From: Luteimonas vadosa
GTDB lineage: Bacteria; Pseudomonadota; Gammaproteobacteria; Xanthomonadales; Xanthomonadaceae
Direction of reading: 5' to 3'
Assembly (NCBI RefSeq): GCF_039543545.1
Contig: NZ_BAABJY010000002.1
Span: 372,001 to 436,000, forward strand
Length of the DNA stretch: 64,000 bases
Shown: in pieces, positions 33,921 to 42,750 of the stretch
Layout: the number at the start of each line of letters is the position of its first letter
Position numbering within the stretch: position 1 is the stretch's first letter
Notes under the pieces: generated by a model
What the model saw: the letters and a program-made list of their open reading frames with translations, nothing else
The model's database searches: none
What the model was told of the DNA's origin: nothing
Position numbers and translations under genes: made by a program

Positions 33921-34811
33921 ATGTCCTGGCTGAAGAAATTGATGCCCGCCCGCATCCGTACCGAATCGGGCGTGGCGCGCAAGCGCAGCGTCCCCGAGGG
34001 CCTTTGGGAAAAGTGCGACCGCTGCGGCGCCGTCCTGTACCGGCCCGAGCTCGAGGAGAACCTGGAGGTCTGCCCGAAGTGCAGCTTCCACATGGCGATC
34101 CGCGGCCGCGCGCGGCTGGCCGCCTTCCTCGACCAGGACAGCGGGCGCGAAATCGGCGCCGGACTCGGTCCGACCGACGTGCTCAAGTTCAGGGACCAGA
34201 AGAAGTACGCGGACCGCATCAAGGCGGCGCAGAAGGCAACCGGCGAGCGCGATGCATTGATCGCGATGGAGGGCGCGCTGAAGCAGCGACCCATCGTCGC
34301 CTGCGCCTTCGACTTCGCGTTCATGGGCGGGTCGATGGGGTCGGTGGTCGGCGAAAGGTTCTCGCTGGGTGCCGAGCGCGCCCTGGAGATCGGTTCTCCC
34401 TTCGTGTGCTTCTCGGCCAGCGGCGGCGCGCGGATGCAGGAAAGCCTGTTCTCGTTGTTGCAGATGGCCAAGACGTCCGCGGCGCTCGCGCGGTTGCGGG
34501 CCGCGGGCCTGCCTTACGTGTCGGTGATGACGCACCCGACCACGGGCGGCGTGTCCGCGTCGTTCGCCATGCTGGGCGACATCAACATCGCCGAACCGGA
34601 GGCGCTGATCGGCTTCGCCGGGCCGCGGGTGATCGAACAGACCGTGCGCGAGACCCTTCCCGAGGGCTTCCAGCGCTCCGAGTTCCTGCTCGAGCACGGC
34701 GCCATCGACCAGATCTGCGATCGACGCGAGATGCGCGACCGCATCGCCCACCTGCTCGCACTGCTGATGCGGCAGCCGCAGCCGGACGACGAGCGGGAGG
34801 ACGCGGCGTGA
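33921..34811 (+). CDS. accD: acetyl-CoA carboxylase carboxyltransferase subunit beta
   Basis: 296 aa, beta part of the carboxyltransferase that makes malonyl-CoA for fatty acid synthesis. The N-terminal zinc finger is CDRCGAVLYRPELEENLEVCPKC (residues 28-50, four Cys). Then the crotonase-like core with FVCFSASGGARMQESLFSLLQMAKTSAAL, THPTTGGVSASFAMLGDINIAEP and IGFAGPRVIEQTVRETLPEGFQRSEFLLEHGAID. Length is normal. A -10-like TAAACT (33873-33878) precedes it, though read-through from trpA is also likely. The accA subunit is elsewhere. Confidence 0.97.
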   Translation: MSWLKKLMPARIRTESGVARKRSVPEGLWEKCDRCGAVLYRPELEENLEVCPKCSFHMAIRGRARLAAFLDQDSGREIGAGLGPTDVLKFRDQKKYADRIKAAQKATGERDALIAMEGALKQRPIVACAFDFAFMGGSMGSVVGERFSLGAERALEIGSPFVCFSASGGARMQESLFSLLQMAKTSAALARLRAAGLPYVSVMTHPTTGGVSASFAMLGDINIAEPEALIGFAGPRVIEQTVRETLPEGFQRSEFLLEHGAIDQICDRREMRDRIAHLLALLMRQPQPDDEREDAA

Positions 34812-34854
34812 GGATCCACGGTCGCAGCCCCCGCCTCGGCGCGGACATCGCCTG

Positions 34855-36246
34855 ATGGCGGCGCGCAAGTACTTCGGGACCGACGGCATCCGCGGCCGCG
34901 TCGGCGAGCCTCCGATCTCCGCGGACTTCCTGCTCCGGCTCGGCAATGCCTACGGGCACGCGTTGCGAGCTTCACCCCGGCACGCCGGCGGCGCGCGGCC
35001 GGGGGACGCTCCGGGCTGGAGCGAGCGCAAGCCCCAGGTGATCATCGGCAAGGACACCCGCATCTCCAACTACATGTTCGAGGCTGCGCTCGAGGCCGGC
35101 CTCGTGGCAGCCGGGGTGGACGTGCAGCTGATGGGCCCGATGCCGACGCCCGCCGTGGCCCACCTGACCCGCTCCCTGCGTGCCGATGGGGGGGTCGTGA
35201 TCTCCGCCTCGCACAACCCGCACCACGACAACGGCATCAAGTTCTTCTCCGGTGCCGGCGAGAAGCTCGACGATGCGACGGAGCTGGCCATCGAAGCGGC
35301 GCTCGACAATCCCTTCAGCACCGTGCCATCCGAGCGGCTCGGCAAGGCGGTGCGTACCCGGGACGCGGTGGGACGCTACGTCGAGGCCTGCAAGAGTTCG
35401 GTGCCGCGCCGCTTCGACTTGGAGGGCATGCGCATCGTCGTGGACTGCGCGCATGGCGCGACCTACCAGATCGGGCCGCTGGTGCTGCGGGAGCTCGGCG
35501 CCAGGGTGGACGCGATCGGCGTCGAACCCGACGGCACCAACATCAACGACGGCGTGGGCTCGATGCATCCCGGGAAACTGGTGGACCGTGTCCGCGAGAC
35601 CGGCGCCGAACTGGGAATCGCCTTCGATGGCGACGGGGACCGGTTGCTCTTCGTCGACGGCGAGGGCGAGGTGCACGACGGCGACGACCTGCTCTACGTG
35701 CTGGCCACCGACTGGCACGCGAGCGGGCGCCTGCGCGGGCCCGTGGTCGGTACGCTGATGACGAATTACGGCTTCGAGCGCGCGTTGGAGCGGGCAGGCA
35801 TCGGTTTCCTCCGGGCCAAGGTCGGCGACCGCTACGTCCACCAGGCCTTGCTCGAGCATGGCGGCATTCTCGGTGGCGAAGCGTCGGGACACCTGCTGTG
35901 CCTGGATCGCGCCACCACCGGCGACGGCATCGTCAGCGCCCTGCAGGTGCTGGAGGTGCTGTCGCGGCGCGGCGTGTCCCTGCAGGAAGCCGTCCAGGGC
36001 CTGCACAAGGTGCCCCAGGAGACGGTCAACATCCGCTGCAACGCGGGCGCGGCACCGGTCGACCATCCCGGCGTGCAGGCCGCATTGCGCGATGCGCAGG
36101 CGGCGGTCGAGGGCAGGGGGCGGGCATTCCTGCGGCCGTCGGGCACCGAGCCGGTGGTTCGGGTGACGGTCGAGGCCGACGACGCGACGCTGGTGCAGTC
36201 CACGCTCGAGCAACTGGCCGGCGCGGTTCGCGCGGCAGCGGGATAA
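34855..36246 (+). CDS. glmM: phosphoglucosamine mutase
   Basis: 463 aa. Converts glucosamine-6-phosphate to glucosamine-1-phosphate for peptidoglycan and LPS. Start RKYFGTDGIRGRVGEPPIS, the phosphoserine loop GVVISASHNPHHDNGIKFF (Ser119), the metal loop GIAFDGDGDRLLFVD (three Asp), GGEASGHLLCLDRATTGDG and the phosphate-binding FLRPSGTEPVVRVTVEA. An extra ~20-residue segment (about 40-60: SPRHAGGARPGDAPGWSERK) is inserted between the first helix and the strand QVIIGKDTR. That explains a length above the usual ~445. Monocistronic or in a loose unit with accD, 43 bases upstream. Confidence 0.96.
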   Translation: MAARKYFGTDGIRGRVGEPPISADFLLRLGNAYGHALRASPRHAGGARPGDAPGWSERKPQVIIGKDTRISNYMFEAALEAGLVAAGVDVQLMGPMPTPAVAHLTRSLRADGGVVISASHNPHHDNGIKFFSGAGEKLDDATELAIEAALDNPFSTVPSERLGKAVRTRDAVGRYVEACKSSVPRRFDLEGMRIVVDCAHGATYQIGPLVLRELGARVDAIGVEPDGTNINDGVGSMHPGKLVDRVRETGAELGIAFDGDGDRLLFVDGEGEVHDGDDLLYVLATDWHASGRLRGPVVGTLMTNYGFERALERAGIGFLRAKVGDRYVHQALLEHGGILGGEASGHLLCLDRATTGDGIVSALQVLEVLSRRGVSLQEAVQGLHKVPQETVNIRCNAGAAPVDHPGVQAALRDAQAAVEGRGRAFLRPSGTEPVVRVTVEADDATLVQSTLEQLAGAVRAAAG

Positions 36247-36306
36247 CATAGGCCGCTTGCCGTCCGGTCAGGGGCGGCCGCACCCAGTCCCCTTCAGCTT
36301 GCTCCC

Positions 36307-37263
36307 ATGACCGACGCCCGAATCCCCACCTTCGACATCCGCCGCTTCACCGATCCGGTCTCGGACGCGGACCGGCGGGCGTTCGTCGAGGAACTGGGGT
36401 CGGCATACGAGGAGTGGGGCTTCGCCGGGATCCGCCACCACGGCATCGCGCAATCGCTGATCGACGACAGCTACGAGGTGTTCAGGCGATTCTTCGCGTT
36501 GCCGGAGGCCACCAAGCGGCGCTACCACGTCGAAGGCAGCGGTGGCGCCCGCGGCTACACGCCGTTCGGGATCGAGACCGCCAAGGGCGCGCAACACTCC
36601 GACCTCAAGGAGTTCTGGCACATCGGCCGGGAAATCCCGGACGAATCGGCGCATCGCGACGTCATGCCGCCCAACCTGTGGCCGACGGAGGTCGACGGCT
36701 TCCGCGAGCACGGCTATGCGCTGTACGAGGCGCTGGACGCGCTGGGCTCCCGGGTGCTGTCCGCGCTGGCCCTGCGCCTCGGCCTGCCGGAGGGCTGGTT
36801 CGCCGACAAGACCGATTGCGGCAACTCGATCCTGCGGCCGATCCACTATCCGCCGATCACCACGGACGCCATCCCCAACGTACGCGCGGGGGCGCACGAA
36901 GACATCAACCTGATCACGCTGCTGGTCGGCGCCAGCGCGGCAGGGCTGGAGGTGCGCTCGCGCAAGGGCGAGTGGGTGCCGTTCACGGCCGACGCAGACA
37001 CCATCGTGGTCAACATCGGCGACATGCTGCAGCGGCTCACCAACCACGCATTCCCCTCGACCACCCATCGCGTGGTCAATCCGCAGGGGGAAGCCGCCCG
37101 GCAGGCGCGTTACTCGACGCCGTTCTTCCTGCACCCCAACCCGGACTTCCTGATCGACGTGCTTCCCCAGACCGTCGGCGACGGCAATCCCAGTCGCTAC
37201 CCGGAGCCCATCACCGCGCAGGCGTACCTCGAGGAGCGCCTGCGCGAGATCAAGCTCAAGTAA
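36307..37263 (+). CDS. isopenicillin N synthase family 2-oxoglutarate/Fe(II) dioxygenase
   Basis: 318 aa. N-terminal DIOX_N domain (PTFDIRRFTDPVSDADRRAFVEELGSAYEEWGFAGIRHHGI). The iron site is AGAHEDINLITLLVGA (H-x-D) with the distal His in PSTTHRVVNP. The 2-oxoglutarate-binding RxS is RYSTPFFLHPNPDFLIDVLP. All three metal ligands are present, so it should be active. The substrate is unknown; close relatives in proteobacteria are stand-alone genes, and no biosynthetic partners lie here. ATG at 36307 fits the family start; upstream 60 bases contain the glmM end and a TAACAT box (36245-36250). Confidence 0.92.
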   Translation: MTDARIPTFDIRRFTDPVSDADRRAFVEELGSAYEEWGFAGIRHHGIAQSLIDDSYEVFRRFFALPEATKRRYHVEGSGGARGYTPFGIETAKGAQHSDLKEFWHIGREIPDESAHRDVMPPNLWPTEVDGFREHGYALYEALDALGSRVLSALALRLGLPEGWFADKTDCGNSILRPIHYPPITTDAIPNVRAGAHEDINLITLLVGASAAGLEVRSRKGEWVPFTADADTIVVNIGDMLQRLTNHAFPSTTHRVVNPQGEAARQARYSTPFFLHPNPDFLIDVLPQTVGDGNPSRYPEPITAQAYLEERLREIKLK

Positions 37264-37282
37264 CCCGCGCCGCGCGGGCTCG

Positions 37283-38080
37283 TCAGTCCACGGGCCTGAA
37301 CTTGCGCGAATTGCGGGCCATGAGTGCAAGCCGGGTGCGCTCGGGAAGGTGGCGGGCCAGGGCATGCAGGAGCCGGTAGCGCCAGCCCGGCACCACGACC
37401 ACGTCACCCCGCTCGTTGCCCTCGATCCCCGCGCGCGCCACGGCTTCGGCCTCCAGCCACATCCGTGCGGGGACCGTCATCTTGCCGCGCGTGCCGGTCA
37501 CGTCGTGGAATTCCGAGAGCGTGAACCCCGGGCACAGGGCGGTGACGTGCACGCCACGATCTGCATTTTCCAGCGACAAGCCCTCGCTGAACTTCAGCAT
37601 GAACGCCTTGGCCGGTGCGTACAGGGTCTGCCCGTCGGCGGCCGGCATCAGCGCGGCGAAGGACGCGACGTTGAGGATGCGACCGGCGTCGAACCGGCGG
37701 ATCGAAGGCAGCAGGCGCCAGGTCAGTTCACAGACCGCGGTCACCATCACCTGCAGGAATGCGGCGTGGACCGTCCAGTCCCGGGTCCCGTAGCGCCCGG
37801 GCACGCCATAGCCTGCGTTGTTGACCAGGATCCTCACGCACAGGCCGCGCGCCTCGATTTCCGCGACTAGGGCCTGCGGTGCGCCGGGTTCGGCGAGGTC
37901 GGCGACGACCACCTCGACCGGCACCTGCGGGCGCAGCTCCTTTGCCAGCGATTCCAGGGCGGCCTGGCGGCGGGCCGTCAGGATCAACGGGACGCCGCGG
38001 CGGGCGTATTCGCGGGCGATTTCGGCACCGATGCCGCTCGAAGCACCGGTGACCAGGGCATGGCCTGTGGTCATGGTCAT
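37283..38080 (-). CDS. SDR family NAD(P)-dependent oxidoreductase
   Basis: 265 aa. Cofactor motif HALVTGASSGIGAEIAREYARRG (TGxxxGIG), RILVNNAGYGVPGRYG (NNAG) and the catalytic Ser-Tyr-Lys as NVASFAALMPAADGQTLYAPAKAFMLKFSEGL (YxxxK is YAPAK). C-terminal VTALCPGFTLSEFHD and LHALARHLPERTRLALM. This is a classical short-chain dehydrogenase of the YqjQ/DltE-like type. Arg in LTARRQ after the second strand favours NADP(H). Substrate unknown. Two near ATGs (38080 and 38074) exist. Convergent with the dioxygenase gene, divergent from tpiA. Confidence 0.9.
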   Translation of the reverse strand: MTMTTGHALVTGASSGIGAEIAREYARRGVPLILTARRQAALESLAKELRPQVPVEVVVADLAEPGAPQALVAEIEARGLCVRILVNNAGYGVPGRYGTRDWTVHAAFLQVMVTAVCELTWRLLPSIRRFDAGRILNVASFAALMPAADGQTLYAPAKAFMLKFSEGLSLENADRGVHVTALCPGFTLSEFHDVTGTRGKMTVPARMWLEAEAVARAGIEGNERGDVVVVPGWRYRLLHALARHLPERTRLALMARNSRKFRPVD

Positions 38081-38147
38081 CAGCCGATTGTAGCGGCCGC
38101 ATCCAGCGCATCGGCTATCCTGTCGCCCTTCACGAGGGAGGTGCCCG

Positions 38148-38900
38148 ATGCGCCGGAAGATCGTCGCCGGAAACTGGAAGTTGCACGGAAACCGCGCCTT
38201 CGCCGCGGACCTGGTCGGCGCACTGGTGGCGGCGCCGGAGGTGGCGGGCGTCGAGTTGATCGTGTTGCCTCCGCTGCCGCTGCTGTTGCCGTTGGTCGAG
38301 GCATTCGGCGGCCGGTCTGTGGCCTTCGGCGCGCAGGACGTCAGTGCGCACGAGCAGGGCGCCTATACCGGCGAGGTGTCGGCGGCCATGCTGGTCGAAG
38401 CCGGTGCGCGTTACGTGCTTGCGGGGCACTCCGAGCGCCGCCAGTACCATGGCGAGGACGACTCGCTGGTGGCACGCAAGGTCGGGGCCGCGTCCCGCGG
38501 TGGGCTGACGCCGATCCTGTGCCTCGGCGAGACCCTGGAGGAACGTGAAGCCGGCGAGACCGAGGCGGTCATCGCCCGCCAGCTCGGCGCGGTGTTCAGC
38601 GAACTGGGCGAGCAGGCCCTGGAGGGCGTGGTCGTGGCCTATGAACCGGTCTGGGCGATCGGCACGGGCAGGACGGCCTCGGCGGAGCAGGCCCAGGCGG
38701 TCCACGCATTCATCCGTGGCGAGGCGGCTGCGCGCGATGCTAGAATCGCCGGCTCGCTGCCGATCCTGTACGGCGGCAGTTGCAAGCCCGGCAACGCCGG
38801 GGCGCTGTTCGCGCAGGCCGACGTGGATGGCGGGCTGATCGGCGGCGCGTCGCTGGTGGCAGCGGATTTCCTCGCCATCGCGGCCGCGGCTGCCCCCTGA
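38148..38900 (+). CDS. tpiA: triose-phosphate isomerase
   Basis: 250 aa glycolytic TIM barrel. Substrate lysine in MRRKIVAGNWKLHGNR, catalytic His in YVLAGHSERRQYHGEDD, catalytic Glu in VVAYEPVWAIGTGRTAS, and the phosphate motif ILYGGSCKPGNAGALFAQADVDGGLIGGASL. Strong SD GAGGGAGG before the ATG and a TATCCT box at 38114-38119. Directly precedes secG, the usual bacterial pair, and starts the conserved run that leads into the complex I operon. Confidence 0.97.
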   Translation: MRRKIVAGNWKLHGNRAFAADLVGALVAAPEVAGVELIVLPPLPLLLPLVEAFGGRSVAFGAQDVSAHEQGAYTGEVSAAMLVEAGARYVLAGHSERRQYHGEDDSLVARKVGAASRGGLTPILCLGETLEEREAGETEAVIARQLGAVFSELGEQALEGVVVAYEPVWAIGTGRTASAEQAQAVHAFIRGEAAARDARIAGSLPILYGGSCKPGNAGALFAQADVDGGLIGGASLVAADFLAIAAAAAP

Positions 38901-38963
38901 CCGGTCCGGCCCTGCTCCAGGCAAGCGTGCTTGCCGAACGATCTCCACCGACGGGTTTTCCCC

Positions 38964-39416
38964 ATGCTGCTGCTCACCCTCAATGTCCTGTTCGTGCTCA
39001 TCGCCGTGGCGATGATCGCGCTGATCCTGATGCAACGCGGCGCAGGCGCCGCGGCCGGCTCCGGCTTCGGGGGCGGCGCATCCGCGACCGTGTTCGGCGC
39101 GCGCGGCGCCTCCAACTTCCTCTCGAAATCGACCAAGTGGCTGGCCATCGCATTCTTCGCGATCACCCTGTTCATGGCCTGGCAGGCGACCAAGTCCGCG
39201 CAGCCGGTCGAGTCCGTGCAGGACCTGGGCGTGATGTCGCAAGTCCCGGTTGCGCCCCCCGCGCAGCAGACGACGGTGCCTGGCGTGCCCGACGCCATGT
39301 CGCCTGCCCCCGGGGCGGTCGTGCCGGCCCCCGCGTCGCAGCCCGCACCGGCGACGCCCGCCGAAGATGCGGCCGAAGCGCCCGCGCCGGCGTCGCCCAC
39401 TCCGCAGGGCGGTTGA
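38964..39416 (+). CDS. secG: preprotein translocase subunit SecG
   Basis: 150 aa. Two membrane helices (LLLTLNVLFVLIAVAMIALILMQ, residues 2-24, and WLAIAFFAITLFMAWQA, ~54-70) linked by the SecG signature RGAGAAAGSGFGGGASATVFGARGASNFLSKSTKW. It assists SecYEG-mediated protein export at the inner membrane. The ATG at 38964 matches the family start. The C-terminal ~75 residues are a Pro/Ala-rich, probably disordered extension (VAPPAQQTTVPGVPDAMSPAPG...), longer than in E. coli (110 aa). The tRNA-Leu promoter begins directly after the stop. Confidence 0.95.
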   Translation: MLLLTLNVLFVLIAVAMIALILMQRGAGAAAGSGFGGGASATVFGARGASNFLSKSTKWLAIAFFAITLFMAWQATKSAQPVESVQDLGVMSQVPVAPPAQQTTVPGVPDAMSPAPGAVVPAPASQPAPATPAEDAAEAPAPASPTPQGG

Positions 39417-39483
39417 TAGCGCTTACAATAATGCGGTGCCGGGACCACGAGTTCGCAAGCCCGTGGATCCGGCCAAACACATT

Positions 39484-39569
39484 GCCCAGGTGGCGGAACT
39501 GGTAGACGCACTACCTTGAGGTGGTAGCGGCCAATGGTCGTGGGGGTTCGAGTCCCCCCTTGGGCACCA
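39484..39569 (+). tRNA. tRNA-Leu (anticodon GAG)
   Basis: 86 bases with the CCA encoded. Acceptor GCCCAGG/CTTGGGC, anticodon stem CTACC/GGTAG with loop TTGAGGT and anticodon GAG at 39518-39520. It has a long variable arm as in tRNA-Leu, T-arm GGGGG TTCGAGT CCCCC and discriminator A. A -10-like TACAAT is at 39424-39429, eight bases after the secG stop. It sits between secG and nuoA as in other xanthomonads. Confidence 0.96.
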
Positions 39570-39668
39570 CACACCGGACGCACTTCCGTGCGCCGGGCCC
39601 GTCCCCCGGGTCCTTCGACGGAAGCGCGGGACATGGCCGCCTCGCCGGCCGGGATCGAGAGAACACGA

Positions 39669-40025
39669 GTGCTGGCCGAATACCTGCCGACCCTGCTGTT
39701 CCTGTTCGTTGCCACCGGCATCGGCATCGCGCTGCTGGTGATCGGCAACGTGATCGGGCCGAAGTACGCGACCGCCGAGAAACTCTCGCCCTACGAATGC
39801 GGATTCGCCGCGTTCGAGGACGCGCGCATGCAGTTCGACGTGCGCTATTACCTGATCGCCATCCAGTTCATCATCTTCGACCTGGAAATCATCTTCATCG
39901 TGCCCTGGGCGACTGTGTTCCGCGAGCTTGGCGTGCTCGGCCTGGTCGAGATGGGCATCTTCGCCGGCATGCTGCTGCTGGGCTTCATCTACGTCTGGAA
40001 GAAGGGTGCGCTGGAATGGGAATGA
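39669..40025 (+). CDS. nuoA: NADH-quinone oxidoreductase subunit A
   Basis: 118 aa from a GTG at 39669 (VLAEYLPTLLFLFVATG), which matches the family start; an in-frame ATG at 39633 would add 12 polar residues. Three membrane helices (about 5-28, 60-82, 88-108) with the conserved cytoplasmic loop AEKLSPYECGFAAFEDARMQFDVRYYLIAIQFIIFDLEIIF; the Cys in YECGF and the acidic FDLE are hallmarks of the quinone-site region. It opens the 14-gene complex I operon, which couples NADH oxidation to proton pumping across the inner membrane. Confidence 0.95.
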   Translation: MLAEYLPTLLFLFVATGIGIALLVIGNVIGPKYATAEKLSPYECGFAAFEDARMQFDVRYYLIAIQFIIFDLEIIFIVPWATVFRELGVLGLVEMGIFAGMLLLGFIYVWKKGALEWE

Positions 40026-40029
40026 GCGC

Positions 40030-40638
40030 ATGAGCCGGGACGGCATGACCACCCGCGACAGGATCGAGGCCAAGGTCGCCGGGTTGATGAACAACCCGCT
40101 GCCCGAGGGCCGCCTCGACGACATCCTGCGTCCCGGCGGGGAGAACCCGCTGGCCGAGCGTGGCTTCGTCACCACCAGCTCCGACGTGCTGCTCAACTGG
40201 GCGCGTACGGGTTCCATGTGGCCGATGACCTTCGGCCTGGCCTGCTGCGCGGTGGAGATGATGCACGCCGGCGCGGCAAGGCTGGACCTGGATCGCTACG
40301 GCGTGGTGTTCCGCCCGTCGCCGCGGCAGTCCGACGTGATGATCGTCGCCGGCACGCTGGTCAACAAGATGGCGCCGGCGCTGCGCAAGGTCTACGACCA
40401 GATGCCGGACCCGAAGTGGGTGATCTCGATGGGAAGCTGCGCCAACGGCGGCGGCTATTACCACTACTCGTATTCGGTGGTGCGGGGCTGCGACCGCATC
40501 GTGCCGGTGGACATCTACGTGCCCGGCTGCCCGCCGACCGCCGAGGCGCTGGTCTACGGCATCCTGCAGCTGCAGAAGAAGATCCGCCGCGCGACGAATT
40601 TCGGCGACGACAAGACGGGGTTGCGCCGCGATGCCTGA
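40030..40638 (+). CDS. nuoB: NADH-quinone oxidoreductase subunit B
   Basis: 202 aa peripheral-arm subunit carrying cluster N2, the last [4Fe-4S] before quinone. Cluster ligands: LACCAVEMMHAG (two Cys), SMGSCANGGGYYHYSYSVVRG and VPGCPPTAEALVYGI. N-terminus includes the usual GFVTTSSDVLLNWARTGSMWPMTFG. The ATG at 40030 lies four bases after the nuoA stop. Overlaps nuoC by eight bases. Confidence 0.97.
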   Translation: MSRDGMTTRDRIEAKVAGLMNNPLPEGRLDDILRPGGENPLAERGFVTTSSDVLLNWARTGSMWPMTFGLACCAVEMMHAGAARLDLDRYGVVFRPSPRQSDVMIVAGTLVNKMAPALRKVYDQMPDPKWVISMGSCANGGGYYHYSYSVVRGCDRIVPVDIYVPGCPPTAEALVYGILQLQKKIRRATNFGDDKTGLRRDA

Positions 40639-41443
40639 GTCGACGACAGCCTTCGCAGAGCGCCTGCGTGCGCGCTTCCCCGACGCCCAGGTCTCGGTGG
40701 CGACGCCGCGCGGCGAAGTCGGCGTCGTGTTCGCGCCGGAACGATGGCACGAGGGCTGCCTCGCGCTGCGCGACGAATTCGGGTTCGAAATGCTGGTCGA
40801 CCTGTGCGGCGTGGACTACCTCGGCTATGGCAGCGACGAATGGGACACGGACGTGTCTTCCGACGGCTACAGCCGTGGCGTGGAAGGGCGCGGCCCGGGG
40901 CGGTTCAAGTTCGGCGAGACCACAACCCGCCAGGCGCCCGAGCCGCTGGGAGCGGTGATCGCGCCCGTGCCGCAACGCCGCTATGCCACGGTGGTCCAGC
41001 TGCTTTCGATCAGCGACAACCGGCGCGTGCGGGCGACGTGCTTCGCGGAGGACGACGACCTGCCCGTGGTCGCCTCGCTCACCGGCGTCTGGCCGGGCGT
41101 GAACTGGTTCGAGCGCGAGGCATTCGATCTGTTCGGGATCATCTTCCAGGGCCATCCCGACCTGCGCCGCATTCTGACCGACTACGGGTTCGTCGGCCAT
41201 CCGTTCCGCAAGGACTTTCCGTTGATCGGCAACGTCGAGGTTCGCTACGACCCGGAGAGGAAGCGGGTGGTGTACGAGCCGGTGACCTCGGTGGAGCCCC
41301 GCGTGCTGGTGCCGCGCGTGGTGCGCGACGATGCCCGCTACGCCACGGCGCGCGGCGAAGATGGCGACCTGAAGGTCCGCAACAACGTGGGTCCGGCCGG
41401 TGAAGGCTTGCCCGGGAAAGCGCTGCCGGGGGTGACCCGATGA
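40631..41443 (+). CDS. nuoC: NADH-quinone oxidoreductase subunit C
   Basis: 270 aa peripheral subunit without cofactors. The 30-kDa signature is VWPGVNWFEREAFDLFGIIFQGHPDLRRILTDYGFVGHPFRKDFPLIG (residues ~152-200). The N-terminal part FGFEMLVDLCGVDYLGYG is the normal start of the fold. It is not fused to NuoD, unlike in E. coli. The C-terminal 60 residues form a charged extension, longer than the Paracoccus-type protein. Overlaps nuoD by four bases. Confidence 0.96.
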   Translation: MPESTTAFAERLRARFPDAQVSVATPRGEVGVVFAPERWHEGCLALRDEFGFEMLVDLCGVDYLGYGSDEWDTDVSSDGYSRGVEGRGPGRFKFGETTTRQAPEPLGAVIAPVPQRRYATVVQLLSISDNRRVRATCFAEDDDLPVVASLTGVWPGVNWFEREAFDLFGIIFQGHPDLRRILTDYGFVGHPFRKDFPLIGNVEVRYDPERKRVVYEPVTSVEPRVLVPRVVRDDARYATARGEDGDLKVRNNVGPAGEGLPGKALPGVTR

Positions 41444-42750
41444 GCACGAAACCGGAGCCTGCCTCGACCCTGTTCGCGAGCGACCCGGCCGAGTCCCGGC
41501 AGGAGATCCGCAACTACACCTTGAACTTCGGGCCCCAGCACCCGGCCGCGCACGGCGTGTTGCGCCTGATCCTGGAAATGGACGGCGAAGTCGTGCAGCG
41601 CGCCGATCCGCACATCGGGCTGCTCCATCGCGGCACCGAGAAGCTGGCCGAGAGCAAGCCGTTCAACCAGTCGATCGGCTACATGGACCGCCTCGACTAC
41701 GTGTCGATGATGTGCAACGAGCACGCCTACGTGCGCGCCATCGAGACCCTGATGGGCATCGAGGCGCCGGAACGCGCGCAATGGATCCGCACCCTGTTCG
41801 ACGAGGTCACCCGCATCCTCAACCACCTCATGTGGGTGGGATCCAACGCGCTCGACCTCGGTGCGATGGCCGTGTTCCTGTACGCGTTCCGCGAGCGCGA
41901 GGAGCTGATGGACGTCTACGAGGCGGTCAGCGGCGCGCGCATGCACGCCACCTACTACCGGCCCGGCGGCGTCTACCGCGACCTGCCTGAGCGCATGCCC
42001 CAGTACCGCGAATCGCCATGGCGCAAGGGCGCCAAGCTCAAGCGATTCAACGCCTGGCGCGAAGGCTCGATGCTCGACTACCTGGAGGCCTTCGCCAAGG
42101 ACTTCCCGGCGCGGATCGACGAGTACGAGACCCTGCTGACCGACAACCGCATCTGGAAGCAGCGCACCGTCGGCATCGGCGTGATCCCGCCCGAGCAGGC
42201 GCTCGCCTGGGGCATGACCGGGCCGATGCTGCGTGGCTCCGGCGTCGCGTGGGACCTGCGCAAGAAGCAGCCGTACGCGAAGTACGCCGAAGTCGACTTC
42301 GACATCCCGGTCGGCGTGAAGGGCGACTGCTATGACCGCTACCTGGTACGCATCGCCGAGATGCGGCAGTCGGTGCGGATCATCGAACAGTGCGTGGCCT
42401 GGCTGAAGGCCAACCCCGGGCCGGTGATGGTCGACAACTACAAGGTGTCGCCACCCTCCCGCGAGGAGATGAAGGACGACATGGAAGCCCTCATCCACCA
42501 CTTCAAGCTGTTCACCGAGGGCTACTGCGTGCCGGTCGGCGAAACCTACGCCGCGGTCGAGGCGCCCAAGGGCGAGTTCGGCTGCTACCTGGTGTCCGAC
42601 GGCGCCAACAAGCCGTTCCGTTGCCACCTGCGGGCCCCGGGGTTCGCCCACCTCTCGTCGATGGACGAAGTGGTCAGGGGCCACATGCTGGCCGACGTGG
42701 TCGCGATGATCGGCACCTACGACATCGTGTTCGGGGAGATCGATCGATGA
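41440..42750 (+). CDS. nuoD: NADH-quinone oxidoreductase subunit D
   Basis: 436 aa 49-kDa subunit that forms the quinone pocket with NuoB. Begins RNYTLNFGPQHPAAHGVLRLILEMDGEVV (catalytic His in HPAAHG), HRGTEKLAESK, YMDRLDYVSMMCNEHAY, RPGGVYRDLP, GMTGPMLRGSGVAWDLRKKQPYAKY and the C-terminal APGFAHLSSMDEVVRGHMLADVVAMIGTYDIVFGEIDR, all standard. Start ATG overlaps nuoC; the stop overlaps nuoE (ATGA). Confidence 0.98.
   Translation: MSTKPEPASTLFASDPAESRQEIRNYTLNFGPQHPAAHGVLRLILEMDGEVVQRADPHIGLLHRGTEKLAESKPFNQSIGYMDRLDYVSMMCNEHAYVRAIETLMGIEAPERAQWIRTLFDEVTRILNHLMWVGSNALDLGAMAVFLYAFREREELMDVYEAVSGARMHATYYRPGGVYRDLPERMPQYRESPWRKGAKLKRFNAWREGSMLDYLEAFAKDFPARIDEYETLLTDNRIWKQRTVGIGVIPPEQALAWGMTGPMLRGSGVAWDLRKKQPYAKYAEVDFDIPVGVKGDCYDRYLVRIAEMRQSVRIIEQCVAWLKANPGPVMVDNYKVSPPSREEMKDDMEALIHHFKLFTEGYCVPVGETYAAVEAPKGEFGCYLVSDGANKPFRCHLRAPGFAHLSSMDEVVRGHMLADVVAMIGTYDIVFGEIDR

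Noticed and set aside
38101..38147. Possible RNA thermometer before tpiA
   Set aside because: No stable stem covering the SD GAGGGAGG could be drawn.
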